A DNA stretch of 64,000 nt. Origin: Chondrus crispus (Eukaryota > Rhodophyta > Florideophyceae > Gigartinales > Gigartinaceae). The notes beneath the pieces were generated by a model, which was not told the DNA's origin, searched no databases, and was given only the letters and a program-made list of their open reading frames with translations. The stretch's first letter is position 1. Every line of letters begins with the position of its first letter. A program made the translations under genes and the position numbers. Shown one piece after another: positions 1 to 10,534 of this stretch. Location: the NCBI RefSeq assembly GCF_000350225.1, contig NW_005178551.1, forward strand, positions 301,451 through 365,450. The letters run 5' to 3'.

Positions 1-524
1 GCGAGGCGCGGCACGGGCGCCGCTCGCGTGGAATGGACGCGCGGCCCGCGGGAGGAAGGTCGTGAAGGAGAGGGCTTTCATGCTGACGGGGACGCGGACA
101 GGGCGTGACGGGGGTGCGCACGTGGTTGGGCGGCGTGGGACAGGTTGCGTTTGGCGAGCGGGAAGGCGTTTCTGTGGCATCGGCGGGCTGTGAGTATACG
201 TAGTGTGTTACTGGAGATGATGTGTGCTGTGTTGACGCAACGGGTTGACGCAACGGGTTGACGCAACGAGTTGACGCAACGGATTGAGGCAACGGATGCC
301 ACGGAAAGAGGTTGACGGTGGCAAGACTCCGGTGACGGAGTTGCTCCTTTTCGGGTCGAAGGCGCTTCTCTGACGTTGCAGGTGTTAATTGGCGATATTC
401 ATACGTGTACACGTTGCACCAATGGACGTAGGTGGACCGACGGAGGTGCTCTGTAATGCGACACGACGCTGTCCAATCAACGAAGCTATAGCAGTGTCAA
501 TGAGGTTGGCACGGATGCGTGCTT
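1..524. other. Non-coding left edge
   Basis: I see no convincing gene in this stretch. Short open frames have no recognisable domain. It contains one small tandem repeat (231-297) and leads directly to the 9-bp target duplication of the Mutator-like element. Confidence 0.5.
231..297. repeat. 13-bp tandem repeat, about five copies
   Basis: The unit GTTGACGCAACGG is repeated head to tail about five times, with substitutions accumulating towards the right end. It lies in non-coding DNA with no obvious function. Confidence 0.85.
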
Positions 525-533
525 ATTATTATT

Positions 534-576
534 GGGAGATTCTGTGATTAGGGGGGTGACAGCTTGCAGAATTAGA
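534..576 (+). repeat. Left terminal inverted repeat of the MULE
   Basis: The inner 15 bases (562-576) are identical to the reverse complement of 4098-4112. The outer part is only weakly conserved, sharing the first two bases and, with a one-base gap, a CTGT block. Confidence 0.75.
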
Positions 577-890
577 CAATCGGGGGCGTGACAGGGGAAA
601 AGGTGGATGGCATGGAGGGTGAACAGGAAGGGGATGGACGGCTCCGTAGGTGATTTTCATATGTCACCATCGTTTCCAATCACAACGGAAATGTCGCATT
701 TTAGTCAGCAGAATCACCCCTTAAACCGTGAGGGACATAACGAATCACCCTGTAATCCCACGTCGTCACCCTATCCGCGAACGACCTGCTCCTGGTCTCG
801 CTAATCTCTTTACCTCTGCCTGATTCACCCTGTGTTCTGCTCTGCATTCCTCCCACGTCACCGTAAGCCCGCTGCTCAAACCAGACAACC

Positions 891-1902
891 ATGTCGCCCC
901 AGCAGTCCCACACCTACCGAAAACGACTGTGCAGGCCCTCCGTCACTTCAATGTTGTGGAGGAAAATGCTACGACCCTCCTACAGCGGTTTTGCATCACG
1001 GGAGCGACTGCCCCGATATCAGCTGTTCGACAAGCCTTCCGCCGTCTCGCTGCCTTGCTTCACCCGGACGTCTGCCGCGAACATCCCCGGGGGGCGACTC
1101 GAAACATGCGTACATTGAGTAGGGCAATGGAAATGGTAAAAAACCTCGTTGTCGTTGCTGTTAACGAGAAAGACATCTATCATGAGAGAGATTTCGTCTT
1201 GGGGGATCGTCTTAAGTTTTCGCTCTCTGAAACAATGTGGGAGCAGGAGCTGCGGGTCTTCGAGAGACGTGCCGAAGATATCCGTAAGCGCCAAGAAGCT
1301 CCAACTACAGCGCGCAATCTTACGCCAAACTCCACAAACGAGCATGCTCGCGCAGCTGCTCAACAGCAGAAAGAGAAGGTGGAGCGGCAAGAGGCTACCG
1401 CTCGGAGATGGCAGAGCGCGAGGATGGAGAGCGTCAAAGGGCAGATCACGAGCGCGAGGAGATCCGTCGCGAAGGGAGTGAGGGCAAATGGCATGAAGGC
1501 GCAGAGCAAGGGCGTACTGAACATGCGCGTGAGGAGCGTGAGGGATCGGAGCAGGAACGGACAAGCCGGGGAGAAGGGGAGGAAGGAAGCGGTGCGGTTT
1601 CAAGCGATGGTATTTCGCCTGTTGTAAAGCCAGCGCGTCGGAGCGTGGATAGTGATGCTGCTCCTCAGCCTTGCGAGAAGGATGCTCCGGAGCCTCCTCA
1701 AACGTATGACGAGACTGGGGGAGGTTGCGGTGATTGGTAGTCTACTGCGTACGCAGATGAATACGAGGATGGCCCTGAGAGTGAGAGTGGCAGCGAAGAA
1801 AGGGAAAAAGATGCGTATTATGCCCCTGCAAATTACGTCATTGGAGATGCTGACGATGCTGTTATTGCCAGGCTCGCAGGACTGATTACGAATGAGTTCT
1901 GA
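891..1902 (+). pseudogene. MULE-borne protein with J-domain-like N-terminus, broken
   Basis: This is the first coding region of the Mutator-like element. A plausible start is the ATG at 891, after which the frame must shift near 920 to enter a run coding for a J-domain-like helical segment. The diagnostic part is a helix ending RLAALLHPDV, which carries the HPD tripeptide that J-domain proteins use to stimulate Hsp70 ATPase. A second helix follows. Downstream, near 1400, the better frame changes again and becomes a very Glu/Arg-rich charged region, then an acidic tail that crosses one stop at 1738 and ends at 1902. J-domains are not a usual MULE component as far as I know. Calling it a working Hsp70 co-chaperone would be overreach, because only helix II and the HPD are clear. 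Confidence 0.5.
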
Positions 1903-2125
1903 ACAGAAGCGTGCCTCTAAATACCGCACGATGCAACGTGCGAGGCATGCCCTCAAGGCCGAGAAAGTGGGAGCGCGTACATTGAGGCCGCGCCGATGTG
2001 TCGGGATTATCCCGGAGGTTGGCATGCAACTGGAGTTTCGCTGGCAATGTGACAAATTGATTCGAGCATACACGGCTTATGTCGGGGTTCAGATGGGGGT
2101 AAACATCTCCTAAACATGGGAAAGA

Positions 2126-3728
2126 GTGAGAATGAAATGCCGCAACACGACATGCCATGCTTCAATTGTGTTCCATTGGCAGCCTCGCTCAGTTTTTTGG
2201 AAACTAAACAGGTTTACGGAGCACTCCAACGAATGCAGCCGGCAACATGTGAGCGGGGAAGAGGAACAGCAAGGGAGTAGGAGGCGAGGACACTGCATGC
2301 CGGCATATACTCCCTTGCAGGTTGCTCGTGTCATTTACAGCGAGGCTACGAGCAATCCAAACATCTCGCCGAAAACTATCGCTGCGCTGGTAAGGGCAAA
2401 GCAAATTTACAAGCGCCAACCGCCGGATATCCACTATCGCTCCGTACGCGTCGAGCTCTTGCCACATATGGACGCATCTCGGGCTGTCGATGTGGCAAGC
2501 ATGGAGGGGCATGTTGAATTGCTGCGCAACTGTGGGCACACTGTTCGTATCTTCATTGTCGACGGTTCGGAGATGAAGCAACAGAGAATCCGGTCTGCCA
2601 GGCACATCTTCCAACAGTGCAAGAAGGCGAAAAGCATCCCAGGGGACGCCAAATTCAACGAAGAGGTGATTGACATGTCGGATATTGCAGAAGACGGTCG
2701 CTACTACGGTGGGCTCTTATTCGTGCCAAGCGTTGCTGCTCGTTATTGTGCTCTTGGGCGTAAGACCCAAGCAGCAGATGCCGCTCACTGTGACGGGGTG
2801 GGACCGCAATCGTACGGGACTACATTCGAGGTTGTAACGTACGACACGAACATGCACCTCCTGCCAATGGTGTTTGCCGACTTCTTCAGAGCTGAGAGTT
2901 ACGAGTACTGGAGAACTGTCTTTGAAGCATGCAAGGAGATAACCGGGTTCGACGTCGCAGAACGCACCACCATCGTTGACCAAAAGAAGAGCATCGACAA
3001 GGCGTATAAAGAAGTTTTCAATGAGGCGAAGATGTTCTTGGACCCCCTGCACGTACGCAAAAACATGGGAGTTAAGCTTGGGGCTACGAAGGCAATTGGG
3101 TTGTCTCTATACGAGCGGGCATGCATGCACCATCCAGACCGGCAGTGGATGCCATCGTGGCTGAGTACACAGAGGTGCAGAAGCAATATCTGGGCAAATT
3201 CGAACCGTCCGAGCTTTACAACGCTTACTCGCGGTTGGAGGACAAAATCGTCATCTCCCAAGGGGCGGAAAGTCAGATGAGCGCCTCTTTGCGAAACCAC
3301 ATTCGCTCCGTTGAACCGCAAAAGATGATTAACAAAGTGGTTTTGACGCAACGGTCCGGATTCCTCAAACGCCAATCTGCTTCACAGTCATGTACAAGTC
3401 CAGTACCCCCGGCCATCGAGAAGAAGATTGCTACTTTGATTCAACGTTCCCGATGGTATCAGGAAACAGTTTTCTTCGTGGATGGAACTGCGCAAATGGA
3501 AGCAACTGTGACAAGCTGCACAGATGGAGCACTACAGCGTCGGGTACGTTTGTCGGATGCGCGGCAAAAGCCGCCGGTTTGCTTAAAAGTGCTGATGTTC
3601 GCAGGAAGGGGTGGTTTGAGAGAGGTCCGGCGGCAAAGAAGAAGCGCGGTTATACGTGCGGTCTTTGTCGAAAAAAGGGTCACATCTCTCCGCAGTGTCA
3701 ACTGCGTCAACTGTTTGGGAATCCCTAG
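2126..3728 (+). pseudogene. MULE transposase, frameshifted
   Basis: This region encodes a Mutator-superfamily transposase. The first segment (about 2126-3120) starts with a Cys/His-containing FLYWCH/FAR1-like zinc region (MKCRNTTCHASIVFHW, later HSNEC). It continues into the catalytic region, with an Asp in AAHCDGVG and a second in TTIVDQKKSIDKAY, ending in LDPLHVRKNM. The frame then shifts near 3120 to a helical middle part, and again near 3390 to a C-terminal part ending in a zinc knuckle of form C-x2-C-x4-H-x4-C (CGLCRKKGHISPQC), common at the end of MULE transposases. The first segment begins at a GTG; no good ATG is visible, so the true start may lie upstream or be spliced. At least two frameshifts make this copy inactive. 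The class assignment rests on motif order and the surrounding inverted ends. Confidence 0.75.
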
Positions 3729-4097
3729 TTGTAGGAGGATGGTTTCAAATATGAAGCTGTTGGGATAGTTTCTAATGCGTATTGTAGCTTGTTTTGACGA
3801 TGATTGTAAATGTGAGGGTTATAGACCGTTTGAAGATATCCCTCGGGATGATGATTGTCACCCCTAATCTCACGCATTTTTCCAATGACGCCCCATAGAT
3901 GCACTCTGTCACCCTCTAAGCGCTGTGGAGGGGTGCAAAGTCACCTTCAGGCCCTGAAAGTCACTGTTGACTCCAAGCGGCATTGAAGAAATCACCCCCT
4001 CAAAAATGTCTTGCTCCATTTTCACCCGTGGGATGGTTAAATTCTGTGCGTGGTACCCTAGCAGCAGTACAGAAGTTGGCAGTCACCTATATGGGAA

Positions 4098-4140
4098 TCT
4101 AATTCTGCAAGCGATCGCCCTGGATCTACAGCTTTTAGCC
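4098..4140 (-). repeat. Right terminal inverted repeat of the MULE
   Basis: This is the inverted partner of 534-576. It is directly followed by the second copy of the ATTATTATT target duplication at 4141-4149. Confidence 0.75.
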
Positions 4141-4299
4141 ATTATTATTATATGCTTTATTCAATGACTATTGTTGCGAATGCTATCTCATATCGACAGA
4201 TATCTAGGGACAAGTGTCACGCTTGGACTGGATATGCAAAGTCTGTGATGTGGGATGGCATACGTGCTAAGATGGCAGTGGCAATTGATGACCACCGCA

Positions 4300-5085
4300 T
4301 CATTTGGAAGTTGCAGTGCTTTGCGGAGTGTGCGGCGTAGGGTCTGGCGCTTCGGGAGATGCCCGGCTTCCGCGGCTGCGGCGGGTCGTTTTGCAGCTTG
4401 GCGGATAGCTGCTGTGGTGTAACGGGCTGCGTATGGTCACGTCGTGTGCGGTAGGCTTATCAGGAGGCACTCCTAGAGGGGGAACACCCGGTTTCACAAG
4501 TATATCTGCCGGGCGATGGTTGGTGTTGGGGATCAGGAATGGAACTTCAAGGGTGCAGGCGAGGCCGGCGGCCCGAAAAGTGTGTGTAGCCAGTTGGTTG
4601 CGTAGTGTGTTGTGACGATGGATCATGGCGAAACTTGCTTGCCAGTGTGTAGCGTGATCTCCCCGGGCGTCCATGCGACATATGCAGTGCGAGCAGCGAA
4701 GCGGGATGATTGAATCGCTGTAGACAGGGACGTCTAGATGCCGGCGGAACATTATTGACCACTGCGAAGAGTGTACACGAGTGATAAGAGAAGGGTGTGC
4801 TGTAATGAAAGTGGAAGCGCCGGTCGATAAAAAGGAATGGTAACGCACACGGTGACGAGCAGATATCGGGGTGTGGTCGGTTGGGTTGGGGCTGGTGCCC
4901 CAGTGATCTTGTTGCCAAAACCGGCGTGAAGCTGCTGCGTGAATAACCTGAAATAGGAAGTGGTGAGTGTCTTCAGGTCGCTGTGCAAGTGCGTCCGGTT
5001 CGTATTGGCCAAGGTCATAGTTGTCCATAGTAGAGTGGGTAATTGGGTAAGCGGGTGGGCGGTCAACTTGTGGGAGCTGGCGCAT
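4300..5085 (-). pseudogene. LINE C-terminal Cys/His and endonuclease-like tail
   Basis: This segment carries a CSHCICRMDARGDHATHW block (Cys-x2-Cys ... His ... His), then HNTLRNQLATH and RPADILV followed by AHDVTIRSPL. Comparable tails, with the order Cys/His knuckle, HN-x2-R and RPAD ... D-x-T, follow the reverse transcriptase in a class of non-LTR elements and look like a restriction-type nuclease fold. The assignment comes from remembered motif order, not alignment. It ends in a Pro/Ser/Thr-rich tail and a stop at 4300. Confidence 0.55.
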
Positions 5086-5259
5086 CAGGGAACGGAGGTG
5101 TGTACGAGCAAGGCCGAGGTGTTGCGAAACGGGGAGGACTTGACGGCCGTGGAGGCGGTGTGGAGCGGAGGAGATGAGACTGGCTGCGTATGATGCGTGA
5201 ACGAGCGGGGTGAGAGTGATGAATCCGTGGCCTCCGAAGCGGAAAGGGAGGCTGACTTG

Positions 5260-6187
5260 TCAGATGAATGCAGTGGACAAGGGGATATTTTTAATCTTGG
5301 AGTAGGCTATGTATTGGTGTTCGTCGAATTGGGTGGCAAAGGGGAGCGAAAGACGTAGGGGATTGAGTCGGACCAGATGATAAACAGGACAGGCAGATGC
5401 GCACATTCGGTGGAGGTGGAAGTTGATGCGGGCGTCTGGAACGGCTTGTAGCAAGTCCAGAGTGGCCTTGCAAGAAGCAATGTTTTTGGACATGTTTTCC
5501 TCTATATACTCCGGAGTGCCCATTGGGGAGCCAAAGGAGGTCAATTCCGTCCATGGAGATGTGTTGGGGCGAGAATATTGGTGACAAAGCTGCCAGTGTG
5601 GCGGCGTGTGCTGAGGGCACGAAGACGCGCGTCTTCGCTAAATTGATGTAGAATTGGTGCCGGGTTCCTGCTGCGTGCATAAACCTAACAGCCGTGAGGA
5701 CTGGAGGGAGTGGTCCGGCTAGCATGACGTCGTCGGCGTAGGCTGCCACCAATGGGAGGTTACAAACTGCAGCGAGCTCGAGCAAGCGCTCATGGACGGA
5801 AAGGGAAAAAAGGAGCATGCTTGCCGGGTCACCTTGTTGAGCCCCTTCGCGGCTTTGGATCACCTGTGGAGGGGAAGCGGGTATGATTAGGGGCGGAGCT
5901 GAGCCGGCGTATATTTGGTTACAAAAGCGGGCGAGAGAGGGCGCTCGTAAAGGAAGGGTGTCCATAAATCGCTGGTGGGAGCAACGGTTGAAAGCGTTAC
6001 TAGCATCGATGGAGACCACGACGAACTCCGTGCTGCCGGCATGCCGATCTGTCATCATTCGTGTGTCATGTATTATCGCGTCGAGGCCGGCGCGGATTCC
6101 GTTGGCCTTTTGTACTGGGTGTAGGTATTCACGTGTATTGTCTATGGCGGCGGGGAGCAATGTCTTCATCAAAACACGACGGAGCAC
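5260..6187 (-). pseudogene. LINE reverse transcriptase domain, broken
   Basis: The translated segment has the hallmark palm motifs of a non-LTR reverse transcriptase: an Asp in VVVSIDASNAFN (motif A), the REGAQQGDP block with Gln-Gly-Asp-Pro (motif B) and YADD in VAAYADDVMLAG (motif C). The block after motif C continues as expected until the frame changes near 5540. The continuation 5260-5544 starts GSPMGTPEYIEENM, a typical post-RT segment in this class. The catalytic residues themselves are intact, so the frameshift rather than active-site loss is the visible lesion. Confidence 0.8.
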
Positions 6188-6690
6188 CTGGCCTATAACG
6201 ATTGGTCTAATTTTCCCAGGGAGGGGATTAAGGGGAAGGAGAGTGGCAGCTGCCAGGAGTGGGATTATTTGGGATGGGAGATTACCAGATGGGAGAAGCC
6301 AAATTAGATTAGTGAGAGCAGACAGACCTGTTACACCTGCTTGGGGCGTGATGGGGCTGGTGACCAGGAGGTGTAGGAGGCGAGGGGTCCTGAGGTCAGG
6401 AGGCGCCGAGTGGGGATGGAGAGACCTGACTGTTCTCCGTACCGCGGATTCGTCAATCTCTGGTGGAGGTGGAAGATCATGCTGAGGAATCGGGATAATC
6501 GAGGTGGAGGGCAGAGAGCGCGGCCTGCGTATTAGGGTCGTTCAAATCTGCAAGCGGGGCGTTGGTCAAGGATTTCATGGCTCTTCCATATTGCGCTTCG
6601 GAGGCCAAGCGCATTGTGAGACCGAGTCTGCGGGAGGCTGGAGTGGTCGTGGGCCTTGTGCGGGGGTGGCGGATGTGCCACAAGTGACGT

Positions 6691-6999
6691 GCGTGCAGTG
6701 CAATGTGCCTGTCAGGCCGGAACCAGGGTCCAGCGATCCAGCAACAACACAACCAACAAAAAACAACCAACAAGAGTTGCCGACGGCACAGCCCTACGGA
6801 GTGTCCGATTCTCCCTTTCCCTTTAAGTGGGTTTGCGGCCCACAATAGCTCAAATCCCTGATAGGGGGCAAAAGGAAGATGCCCGGCCCGGGGTGAATGG
6901 TGGTAGAGTCTTGTACAGGCAGCTGCTCGGCGAGTTCGGGGCGGTGATTAAGAAGCCGGGCCCGATGGGTCGCAAAGCCAATGCTCGCTGAGCGCCTGG
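6691..6999. other. Repeat-rich segment between LINE and gypsy element
   Basis: No gene is apparent. A stretch at about 6725-6770 rich in CAACA/ACCAAC resembles the ends of the repeat units at 14765-15080 on the far side of the gypsy element. Both sides may therefore once have been one segment, later split by that insertion. Confidence 0.4.
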
Positions 7000-7593
7000 T
7001 GTAGTATAAACACCCCCAACGGAGGGGGGTGTATACTCAGTTCTTGTGGAGACCCCGATCGGCGGGAAGACGGGAAGCAACCCCAGCTAACGGAACCGGG
7101 CGAGCCCGGGGTAGCAGTGGTAGAGCGGGTACGGTCAGGTACGCGCGCACGCGCGGGCCGATCTACGCCTCGACGCCCCGGCGCAGCGCTGGGTGACGTA
7201 CCAGCGCTGACGGGCGGAGGCGGATCTAGGCTCGCTGGCGTGCTTGCGCGTCCCCTGCCCGCTCGTTTCCCAACTAGATACGGGCTAGTCGGAACCCGTT
7301 CTAGAATAAGCGGGGCGAGGTTGACCAAAGGCGTAGGTTCTGGACAAGCTCGTGCTTGTCCTTCCCCTCCGCCGCCGGCCTGCCCTAGTATTTAATGTAC
7401 AAGTTAGTCTATCATACTACAGTACAGTACGAACTGTACTGTAGAGCTACTGTAGTCAGCGCGGGTCGTCCTGCGCCCCGGTACTGTCGGTCATCGGGGC
7501 TGACAGTACACGTGTGGTACACGTATGATACACGTGAGGCACACGTGTGTGATCTAATCTAAATCTAGTTCCACGGGAGGGGGTTATACTACA
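7000..7593 (-). repeat. 3' LTR of gypsy element 1
   Basis: This is one of the paired 594-bp LTRs. It contains a run of small inverted repeats, including CTACAGTACAGT / ACTGTACTGTAG around 7420-7447, near an AT-rich TATTTAA stretch. Confidence 0.9.
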
Positions 7594-8587
7594 CGTTCCC
7601 CTCCTCAAGAGTGAACGTCCGCGGTCACCCTACTTGTAGCGGGGCCTCCAGGTAATTGTGTCCACCCCGAACCCTCGCTTGGATTCCCGTGAGCATACCC
7701 GACCTACCTTTCGCCTCCACCGCGGCGCCGCCATCCCCTCACACGATCGCGCGCGCTGCCCTCGTCGTCTTCTATCTGCATGCAGGGGAGCACGAAGTAG
7801 AGCTTGATACTGCCGTGGCCTTCGAGCAGGCGCGGTAGCAGTGTCCCGTCGCCGACGATATCGACCAAGTGCACGTCGGTTTTGGGGGAGGTACACGTCC
7901 TCGAGCGAGGCGTCTGGGTACAGCTCGCTCACTCGACGCCGGCGTGAGCCCGGTTTTGCCGCGCCACCTCCCCCAGCCCTTGTCGTGCGCGTGCTCCCAG
8001 TCGTCGTCCGACTGCAGCGACGCCTTGTCATCCAACGGTGTCTTCGAACCGGCCTTTCACGAACGTCACGCTGCCTTCACCGGCGTCGGAGGAGGCGGTG
8101 GAAAGAGCGCAAATGTGGGACGGGTTGTTCGATGACACCGAGCTGACACCCGAGAACGACTCCCGCCGCGCAACCTTCTCCCCGTGCGTAATCCGTGGCG
8201 CGTCGCGCCTCGACACGCGGCAGGGCGCCACATGCTTCACTCTGGAATCCCCCCGGGCGCACGCTCTCGAGCGCGTCCACGTCCACATCGGTGTCGTACA
8301 GCGTGGCGGTAAGGCTCAGCGGCAGCTTGTACCGCAGCGCCAGCCGGCGTTCCTTCTCTATCACGACCTCGACGTGCTTGCCTCAGCCTCCGCTTCCTCC
8401 GGCTTCGTCGCGGCCTCATTCACGTGCTCGTGCTAGTGCCCGGCCAGCTCCGCGACATGGGTGGTTCAAAGCGCGACGAGCTAGTCCACGGCGGCCTGCA
8501 GCTCCTCGACGCCGGCGCGCAGCTGAGCGTCTTCGGCCGCGCTCGCGTCGCTCTCGGTACGCACGAGGCGCACCTCGGCATCCTTGG

Positions 8588-9175
8588 CGCCCCTCGCCGT
8601 CGGCGGCAAGGGCACACTGCCCGGCATTCGTCTTCTCGTCGGCGTCCCTCGCCGTTCGAGGCAAGGGCGCGAGCGTCCGTGCTGCTGCTCTTCCTCCGCG
8701 CCCCTCGCCGTTCGTGGCGAGGGCACGGGCGCGCGTGCTGCTGCTCTTCCTCCGCGCCCCTCGCCGTCCATGGCGAGGGCGCGGGCGCGCGTGCGGTTGC
8801 TCTTCGTAGGCGTCCCTCGCCGTCCGAGGCGAGGGCGCGACGCGCGGGAGTCGTCTTCGGTGGTGCCCCTCGCCGTCGGCGGCGAGCTCCCGAGCGCGCG
8901 GCGAATGCCCTTCTCCTTGGCGCCCCTCGCCGTTTGCGGGAAGGGCGAGACACACAGCCGTTGCTCCTCCTCGGCGTCCCTCGCCGTTGGCGGCGAGGGC
9001 GCGACACGCAGCCGTTGCTCTTTCTCGGCGTCCCTCGCGGTCCGTGGCGAGGGAGCGAGCGCGCGAGGAATGCCCTTCTCCTTGGCGCCCCTCGCCGTCG
9101 GCGGCGAGGGCGCGAGCGCGGGGCCAATGCTCTTCTCCTTGGCGCCCGTCGCCGTCGGCGGCGAGGGCACAGCGC
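8588..9175. repeat. Hairpin repeat array A of gypsy element 1
   Basis: About eleven units, spaced roughly 54-60 bp apart, each carry an inverted repeat of the form CCCTCGCC - short loop - GGCGAGGG. Spacers are GC-rich and share CTTCTCC/GCTCTTCC-like blocks. Substitutions are often compensated on the opposite arm, although some arms carry mismatches. Long open frames across the array are a by-product of its GC-rich periodic sequence. Confidence 0.85.
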
Positions 9176-9769
9176 GCAGCATTCGTATTATTGTCGGCGA
9201 GGCGGCGCGGCGGCGGGCGAAGGAGCGCGACGAAGCTTGTCCGTCAGCGCGATGAAGGCCGGCAGCGAGGTCAGCGGCGCGTGCGGCGGAGCGGTGTCAG
9301 CGCGTGCGGTAGGGCAGGCGGACGCGTGGGCGTTGAACGGGTCGGCGGGGTGCGAGGCGGGGGCGGTGGAGCAGCGTCCGTGCGTTCGGAAGGTGGGAGG
9401 GGAGATGCGGGGCCTGCGGTGAAGGCAGGCAGAGGACACGAGGGAGTTGAGCGGGTCGTGTATGCCGCCGGCGCGTGCGCGTGTCTGTCCAGCAAGTACT
9501 GTAGAGCCCGAGCTCTACAGTACGACGCGCACGCGCGCGCGTGCTGTCCAGCGCGGCACGTGCGCAAAAGCCACTTGACCTTGATGAAATCGCCCAAAAA
9601 ATTCCAAAAAACATTTTCCCGCAAAAATGTTTTCTTCCAAAAATCACCGCACGAATTGTGATTGGTGCGACTGTTAAATCCAAACTGTGCGCGCACAGTA
9701 TATAAATACTTTGGTATCATTGCCACTGGTTGTGCAGTACCCGACGGCCTTCGTGTTTTGTCCGCGCGC

Positions 9770-10534
9770 GTCCCTCGCCATTCGGGGCGAGGGCGCGGCG
9801 CAAAGGGTGCGTTCTCCTTCCTGTCTCTCGCGTCCGCGGCGAGGACAAGGCGCGCGGTATTCGTCTTCTCTCCCCGCGCCCCTCGCCAGTCGGTGGCGAG
9901 GGGCAGCGCACACGGAGTTCCTCTTAGGCCTTGCGCCCCTTCGCGTTCCGGGAGCGAGGGCGCAGCGTGCGGACTTTGTCTTATCCGTTGGGCGCCCCTC
10001 GCCCTTCGAGGGCGAGGGCACAGCGCCAGACGTAGGTTCTTGTTCTTTGCGTCCCTCTCCATTCCGGGCGAGGGCTTGCAGCGCGTAGACTTGGCGTCCC
10101 CTCGCCATCGGGGCGAGGGGGCGGACGTGCGCGACATTTGTCTTCTTATCCGCGCGTCCCGTCGCCATCGGGGCGAGGGTGCGAACGCACGGACTCCGTC
10201 TTTTTCTTCGCTCGCGCCTCCCGCCATTGGTGGCGGGGGCGCAAGCGCACGGCGAACGTCTTCTTGTCCGCGCCCCTCGCCATCGGGGCGAGGGGGGGAC
10301 ACTCAACGAACGTTCCTTTCTTTTTTGCGCGCCCCTCGCCATCGGTGGCGAGGGCGCGACGCGAACCGCATCCGCCTTCTTGTCCGCGCGCCCCTCCGCT
10401 GTACGGTGGCGGGGGCGCAGCGTGCGGACTTCGTCCTATCCTTCGGGCGCCCCTCGCCATTCGGGGGCGAGGGCACAGCGCCTGAAGGCGGTTCTTGTCC
10501 TTCGCGTCCCTCGCCATTCGGGGCGGGGGCGCGG
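9770..10534. repeat. Hairpin repeat array B of gypsy element 1
   Basis: About fourteen further units have the same stem type (for example CCCTCGCCATCGGGGCGAGGG) at 50-60 bp spacing. Array B is separated from array A by about 600 bp. That gap holds a palindrome (GTACTGTAGAGC / GCTCTACAGTAC near 9497-9524) and an AT-rich block also found in gypsy element 2. Confidence 0.85.

Larger units (their letters stand above)
534..4140 (+). mobile_element. Mutator-like DNA transposon (MULE), degraded
   Basis: The 3.6-kb element is bounded by a perfect 9-bp direct repeat, ATTATTATT, at 525-533 and 4141-4149, which fits the 8-11 bp target duplication of Mutator elements. Immediately inside are imperfect 43-bp inverted ends (534-576 and 4098-4140) that share an exact 15-base core, GCTTGCAGAATTAGA, at the same distance from both ends. 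Inside are two plus-strand coding regions, one with a J-domain-like segment and one MULE-type transposase. Both frames are broken, so the copy is probably inactive. Both flanks of the coding regions are dotted with TCACCC-type motifs. The agreement of target duplication, inverted ends and transposase class makes the boundaries firm. Confidence 0.85.
4300..6690 (-). mobile_element. LINE (non-LTR retrotransposon), RT and C-terminal part, degraded
   Basis: Minus-strand coding segments from about 6690 down to 4300 form the middle and end of a LINE-type polyprotein. In order they are a short helical lead-in (GRAMKSLTNAPLADL, near 6530), the reverse transcriptase and a Cys/His-rich tail resembling a restriction-like endonuclease. 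The lead-in, RT and tail arrangement is familiar from RT-like proteins of algae and oomycetes. The N-terminal part probably survives at 15512-17545, beyond intervening insertions. Several frame changes and stops break the reading. The 3' end near 4150-4300 abuts the MULE, and no clear poly(A) tail or target duplication was found. Confidence 0.7.

Noticed and set aside
1019-1603. A 194-codon minus-strand frame opposite the first MULE coding region
   Set aside because: Antisense shadow with no recognisable domain; the plus strand carries the J-domain-like motif.
8588-10534. The hairpin arrays considered as a CRISPR array
   Set aside because: The context is a eukaryotic LTR element, the repeats are imperfect and self-complementary, spacers are related to each other, and no cas genes are present.
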